From assembly GCA_046290575.1 (NCBI GenBank), contig JBKAGX010000002.1, positions 496,001 to 560,000 of the forward strand: DNA of 64,000 nucleotides. Direction: 5' to 3'. This DNA is from JANQQJ01 sp046290575. GTDB taxonomy: Bacteria > Pseudomonadota > Alphaproteobacteria > SMXS01. This document shows, piece by piece, positions 52,119-60,448 of the stretch (position 1 is its first letter; the number at the start of each line of letters is the position of its first letter). The translations under genes and the position numbers were made by a program. The notes beneath the pieces are model-generated. The model was not told where the DNA came from, ran no database searches, and worked only from the letters and a program-made list of their open reading frames with translations.

Positions 52119-53110
52119 TATTGTGCAGCGCTTCCGAGGAATTCAAGCGTGTAGGCTTTCCTGAAATCCATGCCTTGGGGATAGACGTCCTGGCTGGAAG
52201 CGATGCTGTAAAAGGTCGCCCAGCGCTCATCGGTCATCTGGCCGATGGGTGTGTCCTCCGTTTTGACGATCTGCATCTCCCGCATCATCTCGCGGGCATA
52301 TTGGATCAAATCGGCGGTCATTTCCGGGTTGTCCGCCATGATCAGGGCGTTGCCGGGGGCGGGGTCGCCGAATAGGAAGCTTTCCCACCCGGCGGCGCTG
52401 GCCTCAACAAAGGCGCGGACTGTGTCCGGGTCGTCGGCGATCATTGAGTCCGGTGCAAGCACCATCGCCGCATATCCCGGATAGCCGCTGTCAGCCAGCA
52501 GGAACACTTCTGGTTTGATGCCGCTCTGCTGCTCGATGGTGTAGGGTTCGCTGGTCAGATAGCCCTGCTGCACGGCGCGCGGATCCGCCAGAAAGGGCGC
52601 CGGGTTGAAGGTGTATTTGCGAACCTGATCGTCGGTAAAACCATACTCTTCCTTCAGCCAGACCCAGAATTCGGTGATTGAGGCGTCGGACAGCAGGATC
52701 GGGTGGCCCTCCATATCGGCAATGCTTTCAATGCCCTGATCCGGGTGGGCGATCAGCACCTGCGGGTCTTTCTGCATGAAGGCGGCGACGGCTTTGACCG
52801 GGACCTCCTGCGCGGCGAGGTTAAGCGCGCCAAAGCTGTTCGACCCCATGCCCAGATCGACTGAGCCGGCGGCCAGAAGCTGCGGCACGTTCACCGATGG
52901 GCCGCCCTGAATGATGGTCACGGCCAGCCCCCGTTTTTCATATTCGCCGGTGGCCAGCGCCTGATAAAAGCCGCCCTGTTCGGCCTGGGCGCGCCAGTCG
53001 GTTGCGAATTTGATCGGTGTCAGGCCGTTTTCATCGGCGGGCTGCTCTTCCACGCCGCAGGCGGCGAGCAGAGCAAGGCCCGCTACGGCAAGCATTCGAA
53101 ATCTAACCAA
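52118..53110 (-). CDS. NMT1/THI5-like substrate-binding lipoprotein
   Basis: This periplasmic binding protein of about 330 residues has a lipobox LALLAAC after MLAVAG. KFATDWRAQAEQGGFYQALATGEYEKRGL and IIQGGPSVNVPQLLAAGSVDLGMG are the NMT1/THI5-like (ThiY, SsuA) signature. The best guess for ligand is a pyrimidine or sulfonate; no TPP riboswitch was seen upstream. The start is unclear: TTG 53110 has GGAGA 6 bp upstream, while ATG 53095 leaves a very short n-region. It is first in the binding protein-ATPase-permease operon. Confidence 0.88.
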   Translation of the reverse strand: MVRFRMLAVAGLALLAACGVEEQPADENGLTPIKFATDWRAQAEQGGFYQALATGEYEKRGLAVTIIQGGPSVNVPQLLAAGSVDLGMGSNSFGALNLAAQEVPVKAVAAFMQKDPQVLIAHPDQGIESIADMEGHPILLSDASITEFWVWLKEEYGFTDDQVRKYTFNPAPFLADPRAVQQGYLTSEPYTIEQQSGIKPEVFLLADSGYPGYAAMVLAPDSMIADDPDTVRAFVEASAAGWESFLFGDPAPGNALIMADNPEMTADLIQYAREMMREMQIVKTEDTPIGQMTDERWATFYSIASSQDVYPQGMDFRKAYTLEFLGSAAQ

Positions 53111-53250
53111 AATCACTCTCCATTTGGCTGGCCATTCGGCTGGATCAGGGCTCAGCATTACGGCATGTGACGCCGCCTGCAAGGCGTTTCATAATCTGCT
53201 TCGCCGCATTTGGTGTTAGTATGGTCAAACGTTCATTCTGAGGGGAGAGG

Positions 53251-53724
53251 ATGATGAGCGACCGCAAGCAACCGGATATTTATCACACCATCACGCCCTA
53301 TCTGACCGTGAAAGACGCGCGGGTTGCCGCAGCCTTTTACGGCGATGTGTTCAAGGCCCAGCCCTGCATCAACCTGGAGATGCCGGGCGGTGGGGTGGCG
53401 CATATCGAAATCAAGATCGGCGACACGCGATTCATGATCGGCGAGGAATACCCGGATATGGATATCAAAAGCCCGGCAACGCTTGGCGGATCACCGCTGA
53501 CCCTGGTGCTCTATGTCGATGATGTCGATGCTGTAACGGCAGACGCCGCGGCGCGGGGCGCGACCGTATTGGCCGAGCCGGAAGACCAGTTTCACGGTGA
53601 CCGCACGGCCAGAATCCGCGACCCGTTCGGGCATATCTGGATGCTGGCCACCATGCTCGAAGACGTTGACGACGTGGAAGTCGTCAAGCGCTTCAACAAG
53701 ATGGTCAGTGGAGGTGAAAGCTAG
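53251..53724 (+). CDS. VOC (glyoxalase/PhnB-like) family protein
   Basis: This is a 157-residue protein with paired beta-alpha-beta-beta-beta units. ITPYLTVKDARVAAAFYGDVF begins it, VAHIEIKIGDTRFMIGEE is in the first half, and VLYVDDVDAVTADAAARGATVLAEPEDQFHGDRTARIRDPFGHIW forms the second. It resembles the PhnB-like VOC group. Metal binding and substrate are not certain. The stop overlaps the convergent hemoglobin gene by 4 bp. Confidence 0.88.
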   Translation: MMSDRKQPDIYHTITPYLTVKDARVAAAFYGDVFKAQPCINLEMPGGGVAHIEIKIGDTRFMIGEEYPDMDIKSPATLGGSPLTLVLYVDDVDAVTADAAARGATVLAEPEDQFHGDRTARIRDPFGHIWMLATMLEDVDDVEVVKRFNKMVSGGES

Positions 53725-54086
53725 CGATCGAGCACTGCGTCACGAAGGCCTCCGACACCTGTCATGATCTGGGCCTGGAGGTCCTCAGGCACGCCGAAAT
53801 CGACCAGGGTGGCCTGGAGGTTTTCCGCAATGGCGTCGAAGTGGCCGTCATTGAGGCCGTCTTCAGCGACCAGCTTCAGGTGTGCCTTGCGCATGTAACC
53901 CTCCGGGTCCGCAGCTTTCCCGGACAGCAGGTTACCAAGAAAACGCTTTTGCCTAGTCGCCTGTTTGTCCATGTCGATCGGCTTGAAGTAGGCGTTGACG
54001 CGGTCGTCCGCGAGGACCTTCACATAGAATGCATCTACAGCCGCATCCAGCGCCGGCTGGCCGCCGATCTCGTCGAGAAGTGTCAT
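53721..54086 (-). CDS. Group 1 truncated hemoglobin
   Basis: This 121-residue 2-on-2 globin (TrHbN-like) binds O2 or NO, and family members detoxify NO. The start MTLLDEIGGQPALDAAVDAFYVKVLADDRVNAYF shows the A/B helices with Tyr21 at the B10 position. Proximal heme His69 lies in MRKAHLKL, followed by GLNDGHFDAIAENL. I chose the ATG at 54086 because the longer frame (to 54140) is unconserved and runs into the promoter. A perfect FNR-type box lies 81-95 bp upstream with a matching -10 hexamer, so oxygen-responsive control is likely. Confidence 0.93.
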   Translation of the reverse strand: MTLLDEIGGQPALDAAVDAFYVKVLADDRVNAYFKPIDMDKQATRQKRFLGNLLSGKAADPEGYMRKAHLKLVAEDGLNDGHFDAIAENLQATLVDFGVPEDLQAQIMTGVGGLRDAVLDR

Positions 54087-54141
54087 AAGAGTGACCCTGA
54101 TGATTGAAAAGGGCGTTCCGGAACCGGAACGCCCGTTCATA

Positions 54142-54181
54142 TCTATAGAGGCGCTGGCATCTGAGCGTTGATATAAATCAA
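54142..54181 (-). promoter_or_regulatory. FNR/FixK-type box and -10 element of truncated hemoglobin
   Basis: TTGATATAAATCAA at 54168-54181 is a perfect match to the TTGAT-N4-ATCAA FNR-family box. On the minus strand TATAGA at 54147-54142 lies about 20 bp downstream. The expected transcription start (about 54135) puts the box centre near -40, the class II activation position. Confidence 0.8.
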
Positions 54182-54196
54182 CGGATATTGAACGGG

Positions 54197-54931
54197 TTAC
54201 ACGTCGAGCCGATCTCGCAGCGCGCGAAGCAAGACTGAGCCGTTCCCAAGCCAGGCTGAGCCGTGCATACAGGCTAGGACCTTTGGCTCCAGCACGGCCA
54301 ATTTCTCGATAAGCTCCGGCGTATTCCTGGCATGCGCGTAATAGTCCATCGCCGCTCGAGCTTCCTCGCTTGTCTCGAGGATGTCGGCTTCCGTTGTCGC
54401 GGCGTGATCTGCCCCGAATTGCGTAAACAGATCACCGCAAAACAGGGTGCTGGTCTCGTGTTCGAACAGGTGACCGCATTCCCAGGCGTGGGGCAAATGC
54501 GGCGTCGCGACCCATTGGACACGATGCCGACCCAGCGACACGGTTTCACCGTCACGCATAGCCCTAGGCGCTCGGTCGGCGATATCGTTGATGGAGAGCA
54601 TTGCCGCCATATCACTGCATAACGGCACGGCTTCCGGTGCGACAGCAAGCAGGTCGTTAAGGGCACCACACTCATCAGCTTCAACATGGGAAAACGCGAC
54701 GTAGCGCAATTTCTCAATTGGAATGAGGGATTCAATGGCAATCCTGGTCAGCGGAAAAAGCTGCCTGAGGCCGGTGTGATAGAGCAGTGGATCGTCATCA
54801 AGGATCAGATAGCGATTGAAGGTGAAGCCTGATGGCATCTCTGGGTTCGGCGGCAGCGGCGTACTAATGCGGTAAATGGCGTCAGCGATTTCATCAACGG
54901 TCGTCCCGGATTGCGGTTCTACGATCGGCAT
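54197..54931 (-). CDS. MBL-fold metallo-hydrolase with flavodiiron-type ligand motif
   Basis: This 244-residue metallo-beta-lactamase-fold protein carries the di-iron motif H82-x-E84-x-D86 in FSHVEADECGALN, typical of flavodiiron oxygen/NO reductases rather than the HxHxDH hydrolase motif. The other metal ligands are visible in LPHAWECGHL, FCGDLFTQFG and CMHGSAWLGNG. There is no flavodoxin domain, so electrons would have to come from a separate partner. It precedes the truncated hemoglobin gene on the same strand, with the FNR-type promoter between them. Confidence 0.85.
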   Translation of the reverse strand: MPIVEPQSGTTVDEIADAIYRISTPLPPNPEMPSGFTFNRYLILDDDPLLYHTGLRQLFPLTRIAIESLIPIEKLRYVAFSHVEADECGALNDLLAVAPEAVPLCSDMAAMLSINDIADRAPRAMRDGETVSLGRHRVQWVATPHLPHAWECGHLFEHETSTLFCGDLFTQFGADHAATTEADILETSEEARAAMDYYAHARNTPELIEKLAVLEPKVLACMHGSAWLGNGSVLLRALRDRLDV

Positions 54932-54940
54932 ATTGGCCTC

Positions 54941-55708
54941 CTAGTCCGCCAACTCACACCAGACAGGGGTATGGTCCGACGGCTTTTCCTTACCGCGCGG
55001 TTCGCGGTCGATGCCGGAGGTGACCAGCCGGTCTGCGGCCTGTGGCGACAGCAGCAGATGGTCGATCCGCAACCCGTTATCCTTTTCCCAGGCGCCGCGC
55101 TGATAATCCCAATAGGAATAGTACGGCCCGTGGTGAAAGGCGCGGATGGCATCGGTCAGCCCGAGATTGAGCAATTGCCGGTAGCGGTTCCGCGATTCGG
55201 GCATGCAAAGTGCGTCGCTGGAGAAGGCGACGGGATCATAGGTGTCCTCATCCTGCGGGCAGACATTGTAGTCGCCGCCCAGAATAAACGGTTCTTCCCA
55301 GTCCAGCAGCAGCTTGGCCCGCTCGATCAGCCGGTCCATCCAGCCCAGCTTGTAGTCGAACTTTTCGCCCGGCACCGGGTTGCCATTGGGCAGATAAAGA
55401 CCGCCAATCCGAACGCCATTGGTCACCGCTTCAATGTAACGCGCCTGTTCGTCCTCGTCGTCGCCGGGCAGGCCGGTCATCAGGTCCTCGATGGGCGTTT
55501 TCGACAGAAAGGCGACACCGTTATAGGTCTTCTGCCCGTGGACGGCGACGTTATAGCCCAGATCCTCGATCTCCATTGCTGGGAACGCCTCATCGACGCA
55601 TTTGATTTCCTGCAGCACCACCACGTCCGGCTGGAAGCTGCCCAGCCAATCCGTCACGCGGGGCAGGCGGACCTTCATCGAATTCACATTCCATGTGGCG
55701 ATTTTCAT
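54941..55708 (-). CDS. xthA: Exodeoxyribonuclease III
   Basis: This AP endonuclease / 3'-5' exonuclease of the EEP family has 255 residues and acts in base-excision repair. The order is ATWNVNSMKVRLPRV, VLQEIKCVDEAFP, YNVAVHGQKTYNGVAFLSK, GDYNVCPQDEDTYDP, RIDHLLLSPQA and PSDHTPVWCEL, giving all catalytic Asp, Glu and His residues. It ends 9 bp before the metallo-hydrolase start and is divergent from the GNAT gene. Confidence 0.97.
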   Translation of the reverse strand: MKIATWNVNSMKVRLPRVTDWLGSFQPDVVVLQEIKCVDEAFPAMEIEDLGYNVAVHGQKTYNGVAFLSKTPIEDLMTGLPGDDEDEQARYIEAVTNGVRIGGLYLPNGNPVPGEKFDYKLGWMDRLIERAKLLLDWEEPFILGGDYNVCPQDEDTYDPVAFSSDALCMPESRNRYRQLLNLGLTDAIRAFHHGPYYSYWDYQRGAWEKDNGLRIDHLLLSPQAADRLVTSGIDREPRGKEKPSDHTPVWCELAD

Positions 55709-55751
55709 AGCGCTTCTTTCGGTTTGGCCAGAACGCGCCTACTATGCCGTC

Positions 55752-56315
55752 ATGTCGACGCCAATGGGAAGCCGTGACGCGGCTTCGCCGCCATCTTTGG
55801 AACGGATTGAAACGCCGCACCTGATCGGGCGGCCACCGACCGAATCCGACTTCGATCTGTTGCACCAGATGCATACCGATCCCAACATCATGAAAACGCT
55901 GGGCGGCCTGCAGGATGAAGCCTTTACGCGCCGCGTTCTTGTCCGATTTATCGACCATTGGCGCCAGCATGGGTTCGGTGTCTGGATGTTTGAAGACAAG
56001 GCCGGCCGGGGGTTTGTCGGCCGGGGCGGACTTCAGAAAGTCCGCGTGGAAGGCCAGTCAGAAACCGAAATCCTTTATGCGCTGACGCCGAATTTCTGGG
56101 GCAGGGGGCTGGGCACCCAGATTGCCCGCGCCAGCGCTGCTGTCGCGTTTGAACATCTTGCGCTTGAGGACGTGGCGGCATTTACCATGACGACAAACAA
56201 CCCGTCCGCGGCGATCATGCGCCGCATCGGCATGACCTATGAACGCGATTTCGTCCGTGCGGACCTGCCGCACGTGTTCTACCGGATGAAGCGGGACGCG
56301 TGGCTGTCAGATTAG
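55752..56315 (+). CDS. GNAT-family N-acetyltransferase (RimJ/RimL-like)
   Basis: This 187-residue protein transfers an acetyl group from acetyl-CoA. It has the RimJ/L-like opening LERIETPHLIGRPPTESDFDLLHQM, strand IGxGGL-like FVGRGGLQKV, the acetyl-CoA loop NFWGRGLGTQIARA, and TMTTNNPSAAIMRRIGMTYERDF. The substrate (small molecule or protein N-terminus) is unknown. The ATG at 55752 lies 44 bp from the divergent xthA start; the stop overlaps the convergent erpA stop by 4 bp. Confidence 0.88.
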   Translation: MSTPMGSRDAASPPSLERIETPHLIGRPPTESDFDLLHQMHTDPNIMKTLGGLQDEAFTRRVLVRFIDHWRQHGFGVWMFEDKAGRGFVGRGGLQKVRVEGQSETEILYALTPNFWGRGLGTQIARASAAVAFEHLALEDVAAFTMTTNNPSAAIMRRIGMTYERDFVRADLPHVFYRMKRDAWLSD

Positions 56316-56650
56316 ACTGAAAACGAGGTTCCGCAACCACATGAAGACGTGGCGTTCGGGTTCTTGATCTGGAAGCTCGATCCGATCACATCCTCGACGA
56401 AGTCGATCTCGGCGCCGGCCAGATAGAGCTGTGACATCGAATCGACCAGCACCACGGCGCCGTCTTTTTCGATGACCAGATCGTCGGACTGGCGGGCATC
56501 GTCGAAGGAAAAGGCATATTGAAAGCCGGAACAGCCGCCACCATTAACCGCCACGCGCAGGGCGATGTCCTGATCGCCTTCCTGACCCATCAGGAAGGCG
56601 ATTCGCGCTGCTGCGCTGTCGCTTACCGATACAAGTTGCGTGTCGCTCAT
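56312..56650 (-). CDS. erpA: Iron-sulfur cluster insertion protein ErpA
   Basis: This 112-residue A-type carrier delivers Fe-S clusters to apoproteins. The three cluster cysteines are present in NGGGCSGFQY and SSCGCGTSF. The MSDTQLVSVSDSAAARI start at 56650 fits the family; an upstream ATG at 56674 adds eight unconserved residues. It is divergent from dgt, the usual alphaproteobacterial arrangement. Confidence 0.94.
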   Translation of the reverse strand: MSDTQLVSVSDSAAARIAFLMGQEGDQDIALRVAVNGGGCSGFQYAFSFDDARQSDDLVIEKDGAVVLVDSMSQLYLAGAEIDFVEDVIGSSFQIKNPNATSSCGCGTSFSV

Positions 56651-56756
56651 GCTATTCCCTACAACGCGTTTCATTGGAACGCGTCTAAATTGCTACTTAG
56701 CTTATGTAATGCCGGGTGGCGGCTTGTCAATCCAGCAGGATTCTTGAAGAGAGTCA

Positions 56757-57929
56757 GTGACCCCAGTTGTAAAACCCTTCGGCGATATCGCGCCGTTCGC
56801 CTCGAAACCCGAAGAGTCGCGCGGGCGGCTGCATGCTGAGCCGGAAAGCGCGTTCCGAACCGTTTTTCAGCGCGACCGGGACAGGATTATTCACTCCGGC
56901 GCGTTCCGGCGTCTGAAACACAAGACCCAGGTGTTTGTCTACCATGAAGGCGACTATTACCGTACGCGCCTGACGCATTCGCTGGAAGTGGCGCAGATTG
57001 CCCGCTCAATCTGCCGTCAATTGGGGCTGAACGAGGATCTGGCCGAGGCGCTGGCGCTGGCGCATGATTTCGGTCATCCGCCCTTCGGACACGCCGGCGA
57101 AGATGCTTTGGCAGCCGCCATGGCGCCTTATGGCGGGTTTGATCACAATCTGCAGTCGTTACGGCTGGTGACGGCGCTTGAACGGCGCTATGCCTCATTT
57201 GACGGCCTGAACCTGACCTGGGAGACGCTGGAGGGCATCGCCAAACACAATGGCCCGCTGTGCCAGAAAGGGCAGGAGGGGGCGCTCGACCCGCTGCTGC
57301 AGGCCTATATCGCTGACCACGACCTTGAAATTCATACCTATGCGGGCCCCGAAGCGCAGGTTGCCGCGTTGTCGGACGATATCGCCTACAATAATCACGA
57401 TATTGATGATGGATTGCGCGCCGGGCTCTTCGAGGTTTCCGACCTGACGGACCTGCCGCTGGTCGGGCCGGTGCTGGCTGAGGTTCGGGACGCCTACGGC
57501 AATCTGGACCGGTCGCGCCTCAAGCATGAGACGATCCGGCGGCTGATCGATCGTATGGTGCGCGATCTGGTGATCGAAACCAGCCGCAGAATTGACGCAG
57601 TGGCGCCATCTTCAGCCGATAGTATCCGTCAGCTTGACCATCCGGTGGTTGCCTTCTCGGAGTCTATGCAGGAGCAGGAAACCAGTCTGCGGCGCTTCTT
57701 GACCGAGAACATGTACCGCCATGAGCGCGTGGTGGAGGCGGCGGAGCGGGGAAAGCAGGTTGTGAGCGATCTGTTTAGCCGCTATATGGCTGATCCTTCT
57801 TCCATGCCCGAGGAGTGGGCCCGGGCCGCGGCGGGAAGCGAGCCCCGTCAGGCGGCGCGCACGGTAGCCGACTTCATCGCCGGTATGACCGACCGCTTCG
57901 CGCTCAACGCCCATGAAAGGCTTATCTAG
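56757..57929 (+). CDS. dgt: Deoxyguanosinetriphosphate triphosphohydrolase-like protein
   Basis: This HD-domain dNTP triphosphohydrolase of 390 residues removes tripolyphosphate from dNTPs. The N-terminal RDRDRIIHSGAFRRLKHKTQVF precedes the metal site THSLEVAQIAR and LALAHDFGHPPFGHAGEDAL. A conserved late segment is DDIAYNNHDIDDGLRAG. It starts at GTG 56757 (TPVVKPFGD) and is followed by argS after 12 bp. Confidence 0.95.
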   Translation: MTPVVKPFGDIAPFASKPEESRGRLHAEPESAFRTVFQRDRDRIIHSGAFRRLKHKTQVFVYHEGDYYRTRLTHSLEVAQIARSICRQLGLNEDLAEALALAHDFGHPPFGHAGEDALAAAMAPYGGFDHNLQSLRLVTALERRYASFDGLNLTWETLEGIAKHNGPLCQKGQEGALDPLLQAYIADHDLEIHTYAGPEAQVAALSDDIAYNNHDIDDGLRAGLFEVSDLTDLPLVGPVLAEVRDAYGNLDRSRLKHETIRRLIDRMVRDLVIETSRRIDAVAPSSADSIRQLDHPVVAFSESMQEQETSLRRFLTENMYRHERVVEAAERGKQVVSDLFSRYMADPSSMPEEWARAAAGSEPRQAARTVADFIAGMTDRFALNAHERLI

Positions 57930-57941
57930 GCTCTCTGATTT

Positions 57942-59699
57942 ATGAATATATTCAAACAGTTCAGAGAAAAAGTTACGGATCAGCTCCAGGTTCTTATGCG
58001 GGATGGCGTGTTGCCAGACGGCCTGGATACGGCGCGTGTCAGCGTGGAACTGCCACGTGATCCGTCGCATGGCGATCTGGCGACCAATGCCGCCATGGTT
58101 CTGGCCAAGGGCGCGGGCATGAAGCCCCGCGACCTCGCCGAAGCCATTGTTGCCGGCTTGGACCAGGACCCGGACGTCAAAAGCGCAGAGATCGCAGGCC
58201 CAGGCTTTATCAATTTGCGCCTGGATGAAGGGATTTACCGGTCTGTGGTGGCCCACGCCCTCAGCGCCGGTGCTGCCTACGGCGACAGCGATCTGGGCGC
58301 GGGCCGAGCGGTCAATGTCGAATATGTCTCGGCTAACCCGACTGGTCCCATGCATGTGGGCCACTGCCGGGGGGCTGTCTTTGGCGATGCATTGGCAGCA
58401 TTGCTCGACAAGGCTGGTTTCAGTGTCACCCGCGAATACTACATCAACGATGCCGGCGCGCAGGTCGATGTGCTGGCCCGCTCCGCCTATCTGCGCTACC
58501 GGGAGGCACTGGGCGAAACCATCGGTGAGATCCCCGAAGGGCTCTATCCGGGCGATTATCTGATCCCGGTCGGCGAAAAACTGGCCAAAGAGCAGGGCAA
58601 TGCCTGGCTCGACAGCGACGAAGAGACCTGGCTGCCGCAGATCCGGGCGGCTGCCATCGACGCGATGATGGATATGATCCGCGGGGACCTGAAGGCGCTG
58701 GGGATTTCATTCGACGTATTCGCATCTGAACGCGGGTTGGTGAATGACGGTAAGGTCGATGGCGCCCAGAAACAGCTGGAAAATCGCGGCCTGCTCTATA
58801 CCGGTGTGCTGGAGCCGCCCAAGGGGAAGCCGCCACCGGAAGATTGGGAGCCGCGCGAGCAAACTCTTTTTAAGTCCAGTGAGTTCGGCGACGATGTTGA
58901 TCGTCCGATTAAGAAATCGGATGGCTCCTGGACCTACTTCGCCAGCGATATCGCCTATCACCGGGACAAGTTCGAGCGCGGTTTTCATGAGATGATCGAC
59001 GTCTGGGGCGCCGATCATGGCGGCTACGTCAAACGCATGAAAGCGGCGGTGACCGCGATAACTGATGGCCAGGGAGATCTGGACGTCAAGCTGGTGCAGC
59101 TGGTGCGGCTGTTTCGCGACGGTGAACCGGTGAAAATGTCCAAGCGGTCCGGGAGTTTTGTGACCCTGCGCGACGTGGTGGATGAGGTCGGCAAGGATGT
59201 CGTGCGTTTCATCATGCTGACCCGCAAGAATGATGCGCCACTGGATTTCGACTTCGCCCGGGTAGTGGAACAATCCCGCGACAATCCGGTGTTTTACGTT
59301 CAATACGCCCATGCGCGGGTGCGGTCGGTATTCCGCAATGCGGCGGAGGAACTGGAAGGCCTGGATGCATCCGATGGGGCGCTGGAACTGGCCGATCTGA
59401 CTCTTCTGTCAGACCAGGCTGAGCTTGACCTGATGAAGGCCGTCGCGGACTGGCCGCGCATGGTGGACTCAGCTGCAGAGGCCCACGAACCGCACCGGGT
59501 CGCCTTTTATCTTTATGATCTCGCCGCGGCCTTCCATAGTTACTGGAACAAGGGGAACGAGGACCCGTCCTTGCGGTTTATCCAGAAAGACGATCTGAAG
59601 CTGACGACTGCCCGCCTGGCGTTGCTCCGCAGCGTTGCGTTGACCATCGCGTCCGGACTGTCGGTCATGGGCGTCGAGCCTGTCGAGGAAATGCGCTGA
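57942..59699 (+). CDS. argS: Arginyl-tRNA synthetase
   Basis: This class I synthetase of 585 residues charges tRNA-Arg. Its N-terminal additional domain begins FREKVTDQLQVLM. The HIGH motif is SANPTGPMHVGHCRGAV, the KMSKS equivalent is PVKMSKRSGSFVTLRD, and the DALR anticodon-binding domain contains QYAHARVRSVFRNA. The stop TGA overlaps the ATG of the SPOR gene by one base. Confidence 0.98.
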   Translation: MNIFKQFREKVTDQLQVLMRDGVLPDGLDTARVSVELPRDPSHGDLATNAAMVLAKGAGMKPRDLAEAIVAGLDQDPDVKSAEIAGPGFINLRLDEGIYRSVVAHALSAGAAYGDSDLGAGRAVNVEYVSANPTGPMHVGHCRGAVFGDALAALLDKAGFSVTREYYINDAGAQVDVLARSAYLRYREALGETIGEIPEGLYPGDYLIPVGEKLAKEQGNAWLDSDEETWLPQIRAAAIDAMMDMIRGDLKALGISFDVFASERGLVNDGKVDGAQKQLENRGLLYTGVLEPPKGKPPPEDWEPREQTLFKSSEFGDDVDRPIKKSDGSWTYFASDIAYHRDKFERGFHEMIDVWGADHGGYVKRMKAAVTAITDGQGDLDVKLVQLVRLFRDGEPVKMSKRSGSFVTLRDVVDEVGKDVVRFIMLTRKNDAPLDFDFARVVEQSRDNPVFYVQYAHARVRSVFRNAAEELEGLDASDGALELADLTLLSDQAELDLMKAVADWPRMVDSAAEAHEPHRVAFYLYDLAAAFHSYWNKGNEDPSLRFIQKDDLKLTTARLALLRSVALTIASGLSVMGVEPVEEMR

Positions 59700-60448
59700 T
59701 GCCGGAGCGGCCAACCGCGTCATTCGAGGATCAGGGCAGCCGCCCTGATGGTGCCGGGCAACAGGGCTGGTGGAAGTGGCTCTTGGCCGCACTGAGCTTC
59801 CTGCTGTTCATAGGTATCCTTTACTATGCCTATAGCAGCGGCACCGGCTCGGATGGTGGGCCGATCCGCACGGTCAATGCCGATCCCGAGCCCTTCAAGG
59901 TACGGCCGGAAGACCCGGGCGGGCAGAAAATCCCGGATCAGGACAAGCTGATCTATGGCGAGGCCGTCGGCCGACCGGCGGAGACTCCGGAGACGCTGGC
60001 GCGGCCCTCCGAAGAGCCTATCGACCGTATTGTGCCGCCCCCGCCGGCACCGAAGCCTGTTGAGCGTACCGCGTCTCAGGCGCCCAAAGCGGCGGGTAAG
60101 GCACCAGAGCAGCTTCAGGCCCCCCAGCAGGCGGCGACGCCCACGCCAAACCCCAAGACCGAGCAACCAGCGCCAACCCAGCCAGAACCGGCGGCCCCCG
60201 GGGTGTTCCGGGTGCAGATTGGCTCGTTCCAGACTCAGGAGGCTGCTGATGCGGCCTGGGCGCGGATCGCACCGAAGCACAGTTCGATTGTCGCTGGCGC
60301 AGCAAAACACATCAAACAGGTGGATTTGATATCGACTGGCAAATGGTACCGGTTGCAGTTCGGCTCCTACACCAGCCGGGAAGCAGCAGATGCGGTGTGC
60401 GCCGAGCTGAAGGCCGCAGGCCAGGATTGTCTCGTCGATGGCGCCTGA
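59699..60448 (+). CDS. SPOR-domain membrane protein
   Basis: This 249-residue protein has one span (about residues 25-45), a long Pro/Ala/Glu-rich linker, and a C-terminal SPOR domain (about 168-249). SPOR domains bind denuded septal peptidoglycan. The domain shows FRVQIGSFQTQEAADAAWARI and WYRLQFGSYTSREAADAVC. It probably acts in cell division or envelope work, next to nagZ, which recycles peptidoglycan. It overlaps nagZ by 11 bp and argS by one base. Confidence 0.92.
   Translation: MPERPTASFEDQGSRPDGAGQQGWWKWLLAALSFLLFIGILYYAYSSGTGSDGGPIRTVNADPEPFKVRPEDPGGQKIPDQDKLIYGEAVGRPAETPETLARPSEEPIDRIVPPPPAPKPVERTASQAPKAAGKAPEQLQAPQQAATPTPNPKTEQPAPTQPEPAAPGVFRVQIGSFQTQEAADAAWARIAPKHSSIVAGAAKHIKQVDLISTGKWYRLQFGSYTSREAADAVCAELKAAGQDCLVDGA

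Noticed and set aside
52118..53250. Thiamine-pyrophosphate riboswitch before the NMT1/THI5-like operon
   Set aside because: The leader between 53110 and 53250 shows none of the conserved TPP riboswitch blocks that I could recognise.
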